Shown here piece by piece: positions 19,000 to 26,477 of a DNA stretch of 48,166 bases; within the stretch, counting starts at the first letter, position 1, and each line of letters opens with the position of its first letter. The notes below the pieces were generated by a model. It was given only the letters and a program-made list of their open reading frames with translations, made no database searches and was not told the DNA's origin. The position numbers were made by a program, and so were the translations under genes. This DNA comes from DYKG01 sp964596185 (lineage in GTDB: Bacteria; Muiribacteriota; Ozemobacteria; Ozemobacterales; Ozemobacteraceae), in the NCBI GenBank assembly GCA_964596185.1, contig CAZQUE010000031.1, forward strand, positions 1 to 48,166, in the 5' to 3' direction.

Positions 19000-20057
19000 T
19001 CATCTGCTCCGAGATTAAGCCGTGCAATAAGAATTCGATACCCGATTACAAAAGGGTCAAGCAGACAGTCCGCGCTGATCAATAATGCCAGATACCATAT
19101 TTCCTGAGGTATTTTAAGGCCGGTAGGTTGCAGAGACATGCCGACAAAAGAACAAAAAGCAATGCTACTGCTAAAAAGCATCAGGTAAAAAACAGTCAGA
19201 ATCATAATGAAAAAGAGATTTTTCTTCAAAAAGTAATGCTTACTGCTGAATCGCAAAAAAATTCCATCGACAGCACTGCGAAAAGTTCCACGCAATAATA
19301 CCATTGGATTGGCAAGAACATAAGGCTCCCAGATTATCAACCAGCAGAGCACCAATGGCCAGAAAAGTTCGAAAGGCTTAAAATAACCGATATACATGTT
19401 CAGCCCATAGCCCAAAAGTGCGGAAAAAGCTAATGCCGGCACAAGATTGGCCAGAAACATCGCGAAATAAAGTTCACGAATCCGAATCGCCCTAGCCTGC
19501 TGTCGGCTCATGCGGTCAGGAAAGCCCCCGACAAATGCCTTGCCGATTGCCAGCCAGGCCATCGGCCGCCACAACAATTGATGCGCAAAAAGAAGCGCGA
19601 TAAACACCGAGGCAACCGCGTATTCATGAAAATCTGAAAAGACATAGGGTCCGGCAAATAAGATAAATACCAGTAAAAGTTTTGGAATCGAAGCAAGAAA
19701 GCTGACATAAGCCAATTCTGAAAGATTGCGGCGACAAATAAAAACGATCTCATCAAGCAATTGCCAGCCGTTGATAATTACCAGCTTTTCTGCAGCCCTG
19801 ACCGGCATCTGCATGCCTCGCCAGAGTAAACCGGACCTTGTCTGCGACGAACAGATGCGCCGCGCAATCGATGCAACAACTGGATCAGCATCACCGACAA
19901 GAACACTGGCAACCTGAAAAGAGCGATTGCCGCCGATTTTTTCAAGTCGGGCAACACCAGCGCGGCGAGTTTCCGGATCAGGGCTCTCAATGCAATCGAG
20001 AGCAGCAGCAAAATCATATTCGTTCAACTGCTGCACTGGCATTGTCTGTTCAATCAT
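18996..20057 (-). CDS. Polytopic membrane protein with N-terminal HEAT-like repeats
   Basis: A 353-residue protein. Residues 5-75 contain two HEAT-like units (SPDPETRRAGVARLEKIGG and a second ending in SIARRICSSQ). The rest holds about six membrane helices and a PMVLLRGTFRSAVDGIFLRF segment resembling proteins with glycerophosphodiesterase/YIP1-type membrane domains. The start ATG overlaps the RDD gene stop as ATGATTGA; SD-like pairing is weak, so coupling is probable. Its build (HEAT plus a membrane bundle) matches the 941-residue protein at 29203-32028, which may be a distant paralog. Function unknown. Confidence 0.8.
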   Translation of the reverse strand: MIEQTMPVQQLNEYDFAAALDCIESPDPETRRAGVARLEKIGGNRSFQVASVLVGDADPVVASIARRICSSQTRSGLLWRGMQMPVRAAEKLVIINGWQLLDEIVFICRRNLSELAYVSFLASIPKLLLVFILFAGPYVFSDFHEYAVASVFIALLFAHQLLWRPMAWLAIGKAFVGGFPDRMSRQQARAIRIRELYFAMFLANLVPALAFSALLGYGLNMYIGYFKPFELFWPLVLCWLIIWEPYVLANPMVLLRGTFRSAVDGIFLRFSSKHYFLKKNLFFIMILTVFYLMLFSSSIAFCSFVGMSLQPTGLKIPQEIWYLALLISADCLLDPFVIGYRILIARLNLGADE

Positions 20058-20544
20058 GATCTTCTCTTATAACTACAGTATTGGCAAGAAGATCACCGAG
20101 TCGTTGATGATTTTCGGTCAGCAACATCGAAACAACAGCTGCGCAAAAAAGCGACGGCAAAAAATCGGCAAGCTTGAGAACATTGCGCAGCAACGAATTG
20201 AAAAACCTTATTTCCTGGCCATTGGCCATGACCACGCGAATGCCGAATGCCTTTTTGCCAGGCGTTCGCCCATGATTGAAAACCTCATGGTAAATATAGT
20301 ATCCAACTGTCCAGCAAAGGGTAACGATAAGAAAAATACCGTATACCACCGTTCGCGATGAATAGTAATATAAGGGAAACCTCAAATAATCAAGGCTGCC
20401 AAGTATTCCCACGTAAAAAAGAACCAGCCATAAGGCCTGGACAGCGATATCGTATGCAAGTGCGCCGGCACGGCTGAACATTCCGGCCAAAGGCACACGA
20501 ATTTCCGCATTTTCCGGGGTAACGATAACCATATCCTGTGACAT
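20050..20544 (-). CDS. RDD-family membrane protein
   Basis: A 164-residue protein matching the RDD family: an N-terminal RAGALAYDIAVQALWLVL helix (the Arg/Asp pattern), two further membrane helices, a GRTPGKKAFGIRVV loop and a C-terminal LLTENHQRLGDLLANTVVI. The gene is first in the operon, with GAGAGG 6 bases before its ATG and a strong promoter just upstream. RDD proteins are widespread with unclear function (transport has been suggested for some). Here it belongs to the MoxR/DUF58/DUF4129/DUF4350 group. Confidence 0.92.
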   Translation of the reverse strand: MSQDMVIVTPENAEIRVPLAGMFSRAGALAYDIAVQALWLVLFYVGILGSLDYLRFPLYYYSSRTVVYGIFLIVTLCWTVGYYIYHEVFNHGRTPGKKAFGIRVVMANGQEIRFFNSLLRNVLKLADFLPSLFCAAVVSMLLTENHQRLGDLLANTVVIREDHD

Positions 20545-20560
20545 TTTCGGCCTCTCAACA

Positions 20561-20622
20561 GTAAGTGCTCAAAAAAATTATAGCAGAAGCTAAATATCTG
20601 ATCAATCGAAAGAATCAGCTAG
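20561..20622. repeat. Direct repeat copy A (62 bp), containing the RDD-operon promoter
   Basis: From GTAAGTGCTC to AGCTAG this stretch matches 21801-21861 at roughly 54 of 62 positions with one 1-base indel. The matching core includes CAGAAGCTAAAT and GATCAATCGAAAGAAT. Outside these limits the two loci do not match. Copy A carries an intact leftward promoter; copy B has a damaged -10. Confidence 0.85.
20577..20605 (-). promoter_or_regulatory. Promoter of the RDD-DUF4129-MoxR-DUF58 operon
   Basis: On the minus strand: TTGATC (20605-20600), a 17-base spacer and TATAAT (20582-20577). It would give a 5' leader of about 25 bases before the RDD ATG at 20544. It lies entirely inside repeat copy A. 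Confidence 0.65.
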
Positions 20623-20754
20623 CCACGGCAAACGCAATTTTTTTTTGTCCGTGGGCAGCCAAGGCTCTCTTCATTTGGGTACTATGTGTAGACTTTCGTG
20701 AAGATCACTCCAGCAAAGCGCAAAGACAAGTCTGCAAACAACCTTTCATTGTGT

Positions 20755-20840
20755 AGCGAAAATAGCGAAACCTTTTAATGAGAGACAAGTCCCTCAAGGC
20801 AGGAATTAAAAGGTTTACTGTTTTTGCAATGTAATTCGCT
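20755..20840. repeat. Large imperfect hairpin upstream of the split-barrel gene
   Basis: AAACCTTTTAAT (20768-20779) pairs perfectly with ATTAAAAGGTTT (20805-20816) around a 25-base loop. An outer pair, TAGCGAA (20755-20761) and TTCGCTA (20834-20840), can close it. It lies in the 274 bases between repeat copy A and the split-barrel gene, where I see no ORF. A smaller dyad, CCACGG with CCGTGG, lies at about 20622-20656. It could be a structured RNA, an operator, or a mobile-element end; there is no U-tract after the stem. Confidence 0.5.
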
Positions 20841-20850
20841 ATGATATAAT
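20824..20850 (+). promoter_or_regulatory. Probable promoter for the split-barrel gene
   Basis: TTGCAA (20824-20829), a 15-base spacer and a perfect TATAAT (20845-20850), about 47 bases before the ATG at 20897. The spacer is short (16 if read from TTTGCA), so the -35 assignment is weak while the -10 is strong. Confidence 0.45.
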
Positions 20851-20896
20851 TTGTGGGTTAATTTAAGTTTCGTCTAGAGAGGCTGGCAGAATTTCT

Positions 20897-21349
20897 ATGG
20901 GTTTAACCGTAATTGAAACCGTTAAAGAGCTTCTTTTTGGTCAGCGACTCGCTGTTCTGGCAACCGTCTGCGAAAACAGGCCCTATACCTCAATCGTGGG
21001 TTTTGCCGCCGAACCCGACATGAAGACTCTTTATTTCGGCACGCCCCAGGCTACTTTGAAAGTGCGTAATATCAGCAATAACCCCGCCGTTTCGCTGCTG
21101 ATAGACAATCGGCAGAATGCTGGCAGCGATTTCAGTCTTGCCGCTGCCCTGACCTGCGTGGGTGGCGCCGAGGCGACGACTGCTGCCGAACGTGATCGCG
21201 CCTGTGAAATGCTGGTTGCAAGACACCCTGAATTACGCAGTTTTTTTGTTTCGCCCACCTGCGTTATCGTAAAAATCACGGTTTGCAAACTTAGTCTGGT
21301 GCAGAAATTTCAGGGGGTAACCGAACTGTTTCCGGGCAAAGACTTATGA
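20897..21349 (+). CDS. Pyridoxamine 5'-phosphate oxidase-like flavin-binding split-barrel protein
   Basis: A 150-residue protein with the split-barrel core: LLFGQRLAVLATVCENRPYT, then TLYFGTPQATLKVRNI and PAVSLLIDNR. These are the strand, phosphate-grip and KxxNI pattern of PNPOx-like flavin or heme-utilisation proteins. It is too short and divergent to call a true PdxH. Its stop overlaps the next gene's ATG (ATGA), so it was made together with the PEP-synthase-type protein, a pairing I have seen in other bacteria. The pair lies inside the repeat-bounded cassette. Confidence 0.82.
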   Translation: MGLTVIETVKELLFGQRLAVLATVCENRPYTSIVGFAAEPDMKTLYFGTPQATLKVRNISNNPAVSLLIDNRQNAGSDFSLAAALTCVGGAEATTAAERDRACEMLVARHPELRSFFVSPTCVIVKITVCKLSLVQKFQGVTELFPGKDL

Positions 21350-21804
21350 ACCGCCTGAAAGCTTTTTCAGAGCTCAAACAGGCGCGGGTCAGTCAGATTG
21401 GCGGAAAAGCATGTGCGTTATTCAAGCGGATGCGGGCGGGTTTCAATATTCCTTTGAGCTTCTGCCTGCCCGTAGACTGCTATGATGAGTTTGTGAGACA
21501 AAACCACCTCTCAGGCCGAATTCAGCTCGAATTAAACCGCAAGGATCTTTCCGACTGCCGCTGGGAGGAACTTTGGGATACCGCCCTGCGTATTAAAAAC
21601 GTTTTTATTCAGGGAAGGCTGAGCGAAAGTCTGCGTGACTCGCTGGCAAAAATTTTTTCGCTAATTCCGCCTGGGCCAAGCCTGGCTGTTCGTTCTTCAT
21701 CGACAGTGGAAGATTCACTCAAACAATCATTTGCCGGCTTGCATGATTCTTATCTTGGAATAAGCAATCTTGAACAACTTGAAAAGAAGATCATTCTACT
21801 GTAA
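21346..21804 (+). pseudogene. Truncated PEP synthase/pyruvate phosphate dikinase N-terminal domain
   Basis: 152 residues matching only the start of the PEP/pyruvate-binding (ATP-grasp) domain: QIGGKACALFKRM near the N-terminus and SLAVRSSSTVEDSLKQSFAG at about 110-130. Full relatives run about 300 to 850 residues and continue into the ATP-grasp core, the phospho-His domain and the PEP barrel; all are absent. The frame ends at ...KKIILL-stop, and the stop codon is the first three bases past the cassette edge, inside repeat copy B. The gene was therefore cut by the rearrangement and is most probably non-functional. Confidence 0.8.
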
Positions 21805-21861
21805 GTGCTAAAAAAAATGTTTCAGAAGCTAAATTTCAGATCAATCGAAAGAATAAGCTAG
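21801..21861. repeat. Direct repeat copy B (61 bp) with a degraded promoter
   Basis: Matches copy A at 20561-20622 in the same orientation. The minus-strand TTGATC is kept, but the -10 TATAAT of copy A has become a poor match. The left edge supplies the stop codon of the truncated PEP-synthase gene, and the right edge overlaps the TAG stop of the NTF2-like gene (21858-21860). Confidence 0.85.
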
Positions 21862-22379
21862 TGTTTAAATTGTTGCATGGCCTGCATCGGGTCTTTTAGG
21901 TCAAGATATCTGGCACGGCTGATCAGCCACTTTTCTTCCACTTTACGCAAATTGACCAGAGCCGCGTCAGCGCCGTGCTCTCCAAAGGCCTGAAATTTGT
22001 TGCCATCGATAGTGCCAAAAACCTTGACCACGACGATTGCCCTGGCCTGAGAAGCATTTGCCGGCAATTTTTCATTTTCATGCTTAATCAATTCGATTGA
22101 AGCCGACAGATCCCGAACCTGAAAAAAGAACCCTTTCATCTGCATGACCATGGTTTCCTTATCAGCTCCCGGCTCAGCTACAGCATCGTCGGTAAGAAAC
22201 TCGGCCACGCCTCTGAAATCTTTAGCTACAAATCGCTCAGCCAACTGATGCAACATTTTTTCGATCTTTTCATTCTCATTTGCCTTGAAAAAGACAAGTT
22301 TGACAATCAGCCCCACTAAAATTATGGCGGCAAGACCGGCGAGTATCTGCAAAAATTTTTTCGAAAAATTAAGCTGCAT
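21858..22379 (-). CDS. Membrane-anchored NTF2/SnoaL-like protein
   Basis: A 173-residue protein with one N-terminal membrane helix (about 10-29) and a soluble domain of the NTF2-like (DUF4440/SnoaL) cone fold. The domain has a MLHQLAERFVAKDFRGVAEF helix pair, a TDDA turn, and ends with EEKWLISRARYL, the usual last strand with Trp. No catalytic residues are evident; such domains bind small molecules or act as dimer scaffolds. The stop codon lies inside repeat copy B. Before the cassette arrived, this gene probably sat directly upstream of the RDD operon on the same strand. Confidence 0.72.
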   Translation of the reverse strand: MQLNFSKKFLQILAGLAAIILVGLIVKLVFFKANENEKIEKMLHQLAERFVAKDFRGVAEFLTDDAVAEPGADKETMVMQMKGFFFQVRDLSASIELIKHENEKLPANASQARAIVVVKVFGTIDGNKFQAFGEHGADAALVNLRKVEEKWLISRARYLDLKDPMQAMQQFKH

Positions 22380-22476
22380 ATATTTATACTCTATCAGGAT
22401 CCCTTATTAGTCAAGGATCAGCATCGAAAAAACGGAATCAGTTTAAATAGCTCACTCAATGATTCACCTGCCCCTA

Positions 22477-22505
22477 TTGCAAATTGCCGTGCAAAGTACT
22501 ACAAT
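22477..22505 (+). promoter_or_regulatory. Promoter of the ABC importer operon
   Basis: TTGCAA (22477-22482), 17-base spacer, TACAAT (22500-22505). It lies 27 bases before the TTG start of the binding-protein gene. It also rules out the upstream ATG at 22484, which falls inside the promoter. Confidence 0.6.
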
Positions 22506-22531
22506 GGCAAAAACTCTTGGGAGGCGAACTT

Positions 22532-23566
22532 TTGCGCAACAAAATGCTGAGAAACAATCATTTGACCACCCTTTTGTTGTCCATCGTCGTAATGGCACTC
22601 GTTTTTGTCGACGGCTGCGATTCGAGCAAGCAATTGATTGTATACACTTCGGTAGACCAGCCTTTTGCTGAGCCGGTGCTGGCCTACTATGAAAAGCTCA
22701 CCGGAGTTAAAATTCTCGCAGTGTATGATACAGAAGCGGCAAAAACCGTAGGTCTGGTTAATCGTCTTCGCGCAGAAGCGAACTCTCCCAAGGCCGATGT
22801 TTTCTGGAGTTCGGAATTTGCCCATACCATTCGCCTTGCCCGAGAAGGCATATTTTCGCCTTATGCACCAGCTTCTGCCACCGACATTCCCGCACAGTTC
22901 AAAGACCCGCAAAACCTTTGGACAGGAGCATGTTTGCGAGCCAGAGTCTTTATCGTAAACGACAAGCTCGCCTCAGAATCACTACCATCCAGCGTAGAAG
23001 ATCTTCTTAAGCCAGATTGGCAGGAAGGACAGGCAACCATCGCCTTCCCGATGTTTGGCACGACCAATACCCACGCCGCGGCTTTATTGGCAATGCACGG
23101 CAAAGACGCCATGCTCGATTTTTTCAAGACCCTCAAAGCTCAAAAGGCTTTCATCGCCGACAGTAACGGCAAAGTTCGCGACCGGGTCGTCAACGGGCAA
23201 AGTCTTATCGGGTTAACCGACACCGATGATGCAATGGTAGCAATCAAAAGAGGCAACCCGGTAAAAATGATTTTCCCTGACCAGAGAGATGATCAACCTG
23301 GCACCCTGGTAATACCAAACACTGCTGCAATGATCAAGAACTGCCCGAACCCTGAAAATGCCGCGGCTTTTCTCGATTTCATCACCAGCGAACTTGGCGA
23401 AAAAGCTTTGATCAAAAACAGCGAAGGCTTTTTTTCAATCAGGGCCGGACGCGAATCTCAGCCCGATTGGATTCCGGATTCCGGAATCAAGGCTTTGGCG
23501 CTAACTCCTGACCAGATTGCCGACGGCATTGCTTCGGCGTCACTGGCATTAAAAGAGGTTTTCTAA
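22532..23566 (+). CDS. ABC transporter substrate-binding lipoprotein (Fbp/AfuA type)
   Basis: A 344-residue periplasmic binding protein with a lipobox (FVDGC, lipidated C29). It begins with a TTG start 7 bases after GGGAGG. The fold is that of the iron/phosphonate binding cluster: LIVYTSVDQPFAEPVLAYYE, a KADVFWSSE strand and VIPNTAAMIKNCPNPENAAA. The adjacent tyrosine pair that holds ferric iron in FbpA is absent; the corresponding place reads GLTDTDDA. The ligand is therefore probably not bare Fe3+ and may be a phosphonate-like or other anion (inference). It is first in a three-gene importer operon. Confidence 0.88.
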   Translation: MRNKMLRNNHLTTLLLSIVVMALVFVDGCDSSKQLIVYTSVDQPFAEPVLAYYEKLTGVKILAVYDTEAAKTVGLVNRLRAEANSPKADVFWSSEFAHTIRLAREGIFSPYAPASATDIPAQFKDPQNLWTGACLRARVFIVNDKLASESLPSSVEDLLKPDWQEGQATIAFPMFGTTNTHAAALLAMHGKDAMLDFFKTLKAQKAFIADSNGKVRDRVVNGQSLIGLTDTDDAMVAIKRGNPVKMIFPDQRDDQPGTLVIPNTAAMIKNCPNPENAAAFLDFITSELGEKALIKNSEGFFSIRAGRESQPDWIPDSGIKALALTPDQIADGIASASLALKEVF

Positions 23567-25090
23567 TTGCCCTGGGGTCGACGTTTTTCTCAGGGCTGGC
23601 TACCAGCTTTTCATTGCAGTCACCGGCATTTTTGGCTGGCATGGTCGGGTTTCGCCTTTATAACGCTGGTTCCAGTCCTGATGCTTTTCTTTGTTGATTT
23701 GCCGACCGGCAAGGCCGCACTTGAAATATCTTCAAGAACCTTCAAACTGCTTAAATCGACTCTTGAGTTCTCTGTCCTTTCGACAGTTTTCGCGACAATT
23801 CTGGCAATAGTTCCCGGCCTTTTTCTATGTGACCGGAAATATGCCGGTCTTCGTCTGCCTCTTGCTTTTCTGGTTTTCCTTCCGCCTTATATTCATGCTC
23901 AAGGGTTTGCCAATCTTGTTGCCGCACCGCCTCGTGGCCTGGAGTTTTTACGTCAGGCAGACGGAATCTATTGGTCGGCTCTGGTTTGTGGACTGGCCTT
24001 TGCGCCAATTTGCTCAATGGTAATCAGCACGGCATCGTTTCTTGTGCCGGCAGCACAAGTTGAAAGTGCGCGAATAAACCTCGATCGCTGGCAATTCTTC
24101 AGATTTACCGTTTTTCCCGCTGTTTTGCCACTGGCAATTGCCGGGGCATGCATCACCTTCATTTTTTCAATAATGGAGGGCGGATTGCCGCTTAGTATGC
24201 AGACCACAGTCTTTGCAACGGAAATTATTTCTCAGTTTCTCGCAGGCGGCAGTTTTACGGGCATTTTTATCTCGATATGGCCTATGTTTGCGCTGATATC
24301 CATTGCCTTTCTATTTCTTGTGCCGACTTTGAAAAAATTAGCAGGCAACATAGGTGCAAACAGACGTTGTAGCCTGGTGCAGGCTGCAAATCTGCCACCG
24401 GCAGTTTCTTTCATTGGCCATGCACTGCTGATGTCTGCCCTTTCAGTAATGTTTCTGCCCTGCCTGGCTCTCGTCAGACAGGCTTTCAGCGAAGGCAACG
24501 GCATTTTTTCCAAAGCCGATATAGACACAATTTTGCCTTCGATTGGACTGTCTTTTTTTTGCGCATTGTTTTGCACGCTAATCTGCCGTAACATCAGCAA
24601 GGACGCGGGGCAAAGCCGAATTTTCACCGCACTTTTGTTAATCTCGGCGGTGATCCCTGCCAGCCTTACCGGTGTTGCATGGGCATGGGCGGGAACCTGG
24701 GTTCCAGCTTTGCCCCAGGTGCTGATTCTCGGATTAAGTCACATTGCCCGGGCTTTACCGCTGACGATGATTGTTTCAATTATGGCCTGGAAATCATTCA
24801 GCGGCTGGCGCCAGCTCGAATCGGCAAATTTGCTGCCCCAGTCAACTTTATTAAAGTTAAGAATTGAAGCACCGGTAATTTTCATAAGCTTTTGTGTTGC
24901 CACAGTCATTTCTTTACGCGAGCTTGAAGCAACTCTACTTACAGTTCCCGCCGGCTATCAGACCCTGCCCTTGCGGGTTTTCAACCTCATGCATTATGGT
25001 GCCGGAGCAGATGTTGCCAGGTTGAGTCTTGCTCTTGCGCTGATAATGGCTTTGGCTGCCACAGCACTAGTCAGGAGATGGCCAAAATGA
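23567..25090 (+). CDS. ABC transporter permease, fused two-domain (FbpB type)
   Basis: A 507-residue inner-membrane protein with about 12 hydrophobic helices in two halves, the layout of FbpB/ThiP-type permeases in which two permease units are fused. EAA-like loops occur near ESARINLDRWQFFRFTVFPA (about 165) and in the second half near LESANLLPQSTLLKLRIEAP. The start is a TTG directly abutting the preceding TAA, with AGAGG upstream. It overlaps the ATPase gene by 13 bases. Together with its neighbours it makes a full importer. Confidence 0.9.
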   Translation: MPWGRRFSQGWLPAFHCSHRHFWLAWSGFAFITLVPVLMLFFVDLPTGKAALEISSRTFKLLKSTLEFSVLSTVFATILAIVPGLFLCDRKYAGLRLPLAFLVFLPPYIHAQGFANLVAAPPRGLEFLRQADGIYWSALVCGLAFAPICSMVISTASFLVPAAQVESARINLDRWQFFRFTVFPAVLPLAIAGACITFIFSIMEGGLPLSMQTTVFATEIISQFLAGGSFTGIFISIWPMFALISIAFLFLVPTLKKLAGNIGANRRCSLVQAANLPPAVSFIGHALLMSALSVMFLPCLALVRQAFSEGNGIFSKADIDTILPSIGLSFFCALFCTLICRNISKDAGQSRIFTALLLISAVIPASLTGVAWAWAGTWVPALPQVLILGLSHIARALPLTMIVSIMAWKSFSGWRQLESANLLPQSTLLKLRIEAPVIFISFCVATVISLRELEATLLTVPAGYQTLPLRVFNLMHYGAGADVARLSLALALIMALAATALVRRWPK

Positions 25091-25758
25091 TGGAAATACG
25101 TAATCTTAGCTATAAAATCGAAACAAGAGAGGTTTTTTCACGATTAAACCTCTGTCTTGGCAGTCGAGAAATCAAAATCATTTCAGGCCCCTCCGGTTGC
25201 GGCAAAACGTCTCTTCTCAGGTTAATTGCAGGCCTGGCAACCCCATCTGCCGGTCAGATAGTTTTGCATGGAAAATTGATGAGCACGCCAACATCTGTCG
25301 AACAACCCCAGCTTCGAGAAATGGACATGCTTTTCCAGGAAGACGCCCTTTGGCCTTCGCAAAGCATCATCGACCAGATTCAACTTGTGGCGGGCCGAAG
25401 AAAAAATTCGCCAAATTTCGAATCTTTTAAAAAAAATGATTATTTGAATCTAATCATTGATTCTTTGGACATAAGACAGCTCCTCCAACGCAGACCGGAA
25501 GGTTTAAGCGGAGGTGAAGCACGAAGGTGCCAACTAGCGAGGGTGCTGGTAAATACTCCACCCATACTGTTGCTCGATGAACCAACTGCTTTTCTGGACG
25601 AAGAGGCTACCAAGCGGGTCTGTACGTTACTCGAAAAAATTCTCCCCCGACTCGCGGTTGCCTGCATAATTATGTCTCACGAAACCAATGCTTTTAGCAA
25701 AGACTTTGCTGAAAGAATTAAATTTGAGCATCTATCTTCTGCTGAAGCAACTGATTGA
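25078..25758 (+). CDS. ABC transporter ATP-binding protein
   Basis: A 226-residue ATPase with Walker A GPSGCGKTS (37-45), Q-loop Q87, signature LSGGE (143-147), Walker B ILLLDE (163-168) and switch H201. It is short for an Fbp-type ATPase and lacks the C-terminal regulatory extension common in iron and sulfate importers, so it may not carry allosteric inhibition. It ends 26 bases from the convergent lipoprotein gene. Confidence 0.93.
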   Translation: MAKMMEIRNLSYKIETREVFSRLNLCLGSREIKIISGPSGCGKTSLLRLIAGLATPSAGQIVLHGKLMSTPTSVEQPQLREMDMLFQEDALWPSQSIIDQIQLVAGRRKNSPNFESFKKNDYLNLIIDSLDIRQLLQRRPEGLSGGEARRCQLARVLVNTPPILLLDEPTAFLDEEATKRVCTLLEKILPRLAVACIIMSHETNAFSKDFAERIKFEHLSSAEATD

Positions 25759-25783
25759 AATCGCAAAAAAGAATTCGCAACCC

Positions 25784-26353
25784 TCAGGGAATAAAAGTCA
25801 TTTCAAAAGCAAGAGTGTTGGTTTTGAGACGGTTCATTTCCATGTAAAAAATCATTTGGTACACGCCAAGAGGAGCAATCGAAGTATCTTCAGGTGCAAA
25901 CGGAATCTCAACCTCCCAGCGACCACTCAATTCATTTGTGCCGATTTTAGTCGGGATCTTGATTGGCTCAGCATATTTGGTAAAAAAGGCGGCTGTATCT
26001 GATGCGTTGCAGTCGGTAGCAACCTGGCCACGCATTCCAGCAAGAACTTCAGTGGTTTGCGATCCGATAACGCCGATTGGTTCAGTCGTTGGATTTTTGA
26101 TGGTTTTGACAAAGCCAAGATAAGCCGTAGCAGTAGAAACTTTGTAAGGCGAAGACCATGTGCACGAGAGGGTCATGATTCCCCCGCCGCATTTGGAAAT
26201 GCTGTTGTTCTGCACCTGAAGATCGTAAATTGTCGGAGTCACATAGGTCGGTTCAGGTACGAGCTCGGGCAAAATGCCGGTTTTTTCACTGCAACCGGCA
26301 AAAACAACCGTCAGCGCGATTATCAGCAGCAAAAAGTGCAATTTAAATTTCAT
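25784..26353 (-). CDS. Lipoprotein of unknown function
   Basis: A 189-residue exported protein with a classical signal and lipobox (FAGC, lipidated C21), then a Pro-rich linker and a beta-rich domain. Three cysteines of the mature domain (C55, C64 and one near 115) may form a disulfide. I recognise no family. The domain looks immunoglobulin-like (GRWEVEIPFAPEDTSIAPLG, then a YQMIFYMEMN strand), which is inference. It diverges from the M3 peptidase gene. Confidence 0.75.
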   Translation of the reverse strand: MKFKLHFLLLIIALTVVFAGCSEKTGILPELVPEPTYVTPTIYDLQVQNNSISKCGGGIMTLSCTWSSPYKVSTATAYLGFVKTIKNPTTEPIGVIGSQTTEVLAGMRGQVATDCNASDTAAFFTKYAEPIKIPTKIGTNELSGRWEVEIPFAPEDTSIAPLGVYQMIFYMEMNRLKTNTLAFEMTFIP

Positions 26354-26420
26354 AAGGCCTTCCCATCGAATATATTCTTTTTATCTATCGGAAAAACCTC
26401 GGTCTTTTTTCAATTTTTGT

Positions 26421-26449
26421 TTGTCAATTATCTGCAAAACTTCTAGAAT
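26421..26449 (+). promoter_or_regulatory. Promoter of the M3 oligopeptidase gene
   Basis: TTGTCA (26421-26426), 17-base spacer, TAGAAT (26444-26449), about 29 bases before the ATG at 26478, which is preceded by GGAG. Confidence 0.5.
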
Positions 26450-26477
26450 GTCATGAAAATATAACTGGAGACTAAAT

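Noticed and set aside
22484..22531. ATG at 22484 as start of the binding protein
   Set aside because: It lies between the -35 and -10 of a good promoter. The TTG at 22532 has a proper GGGAGG site and gives a normal lipoprotein signal.
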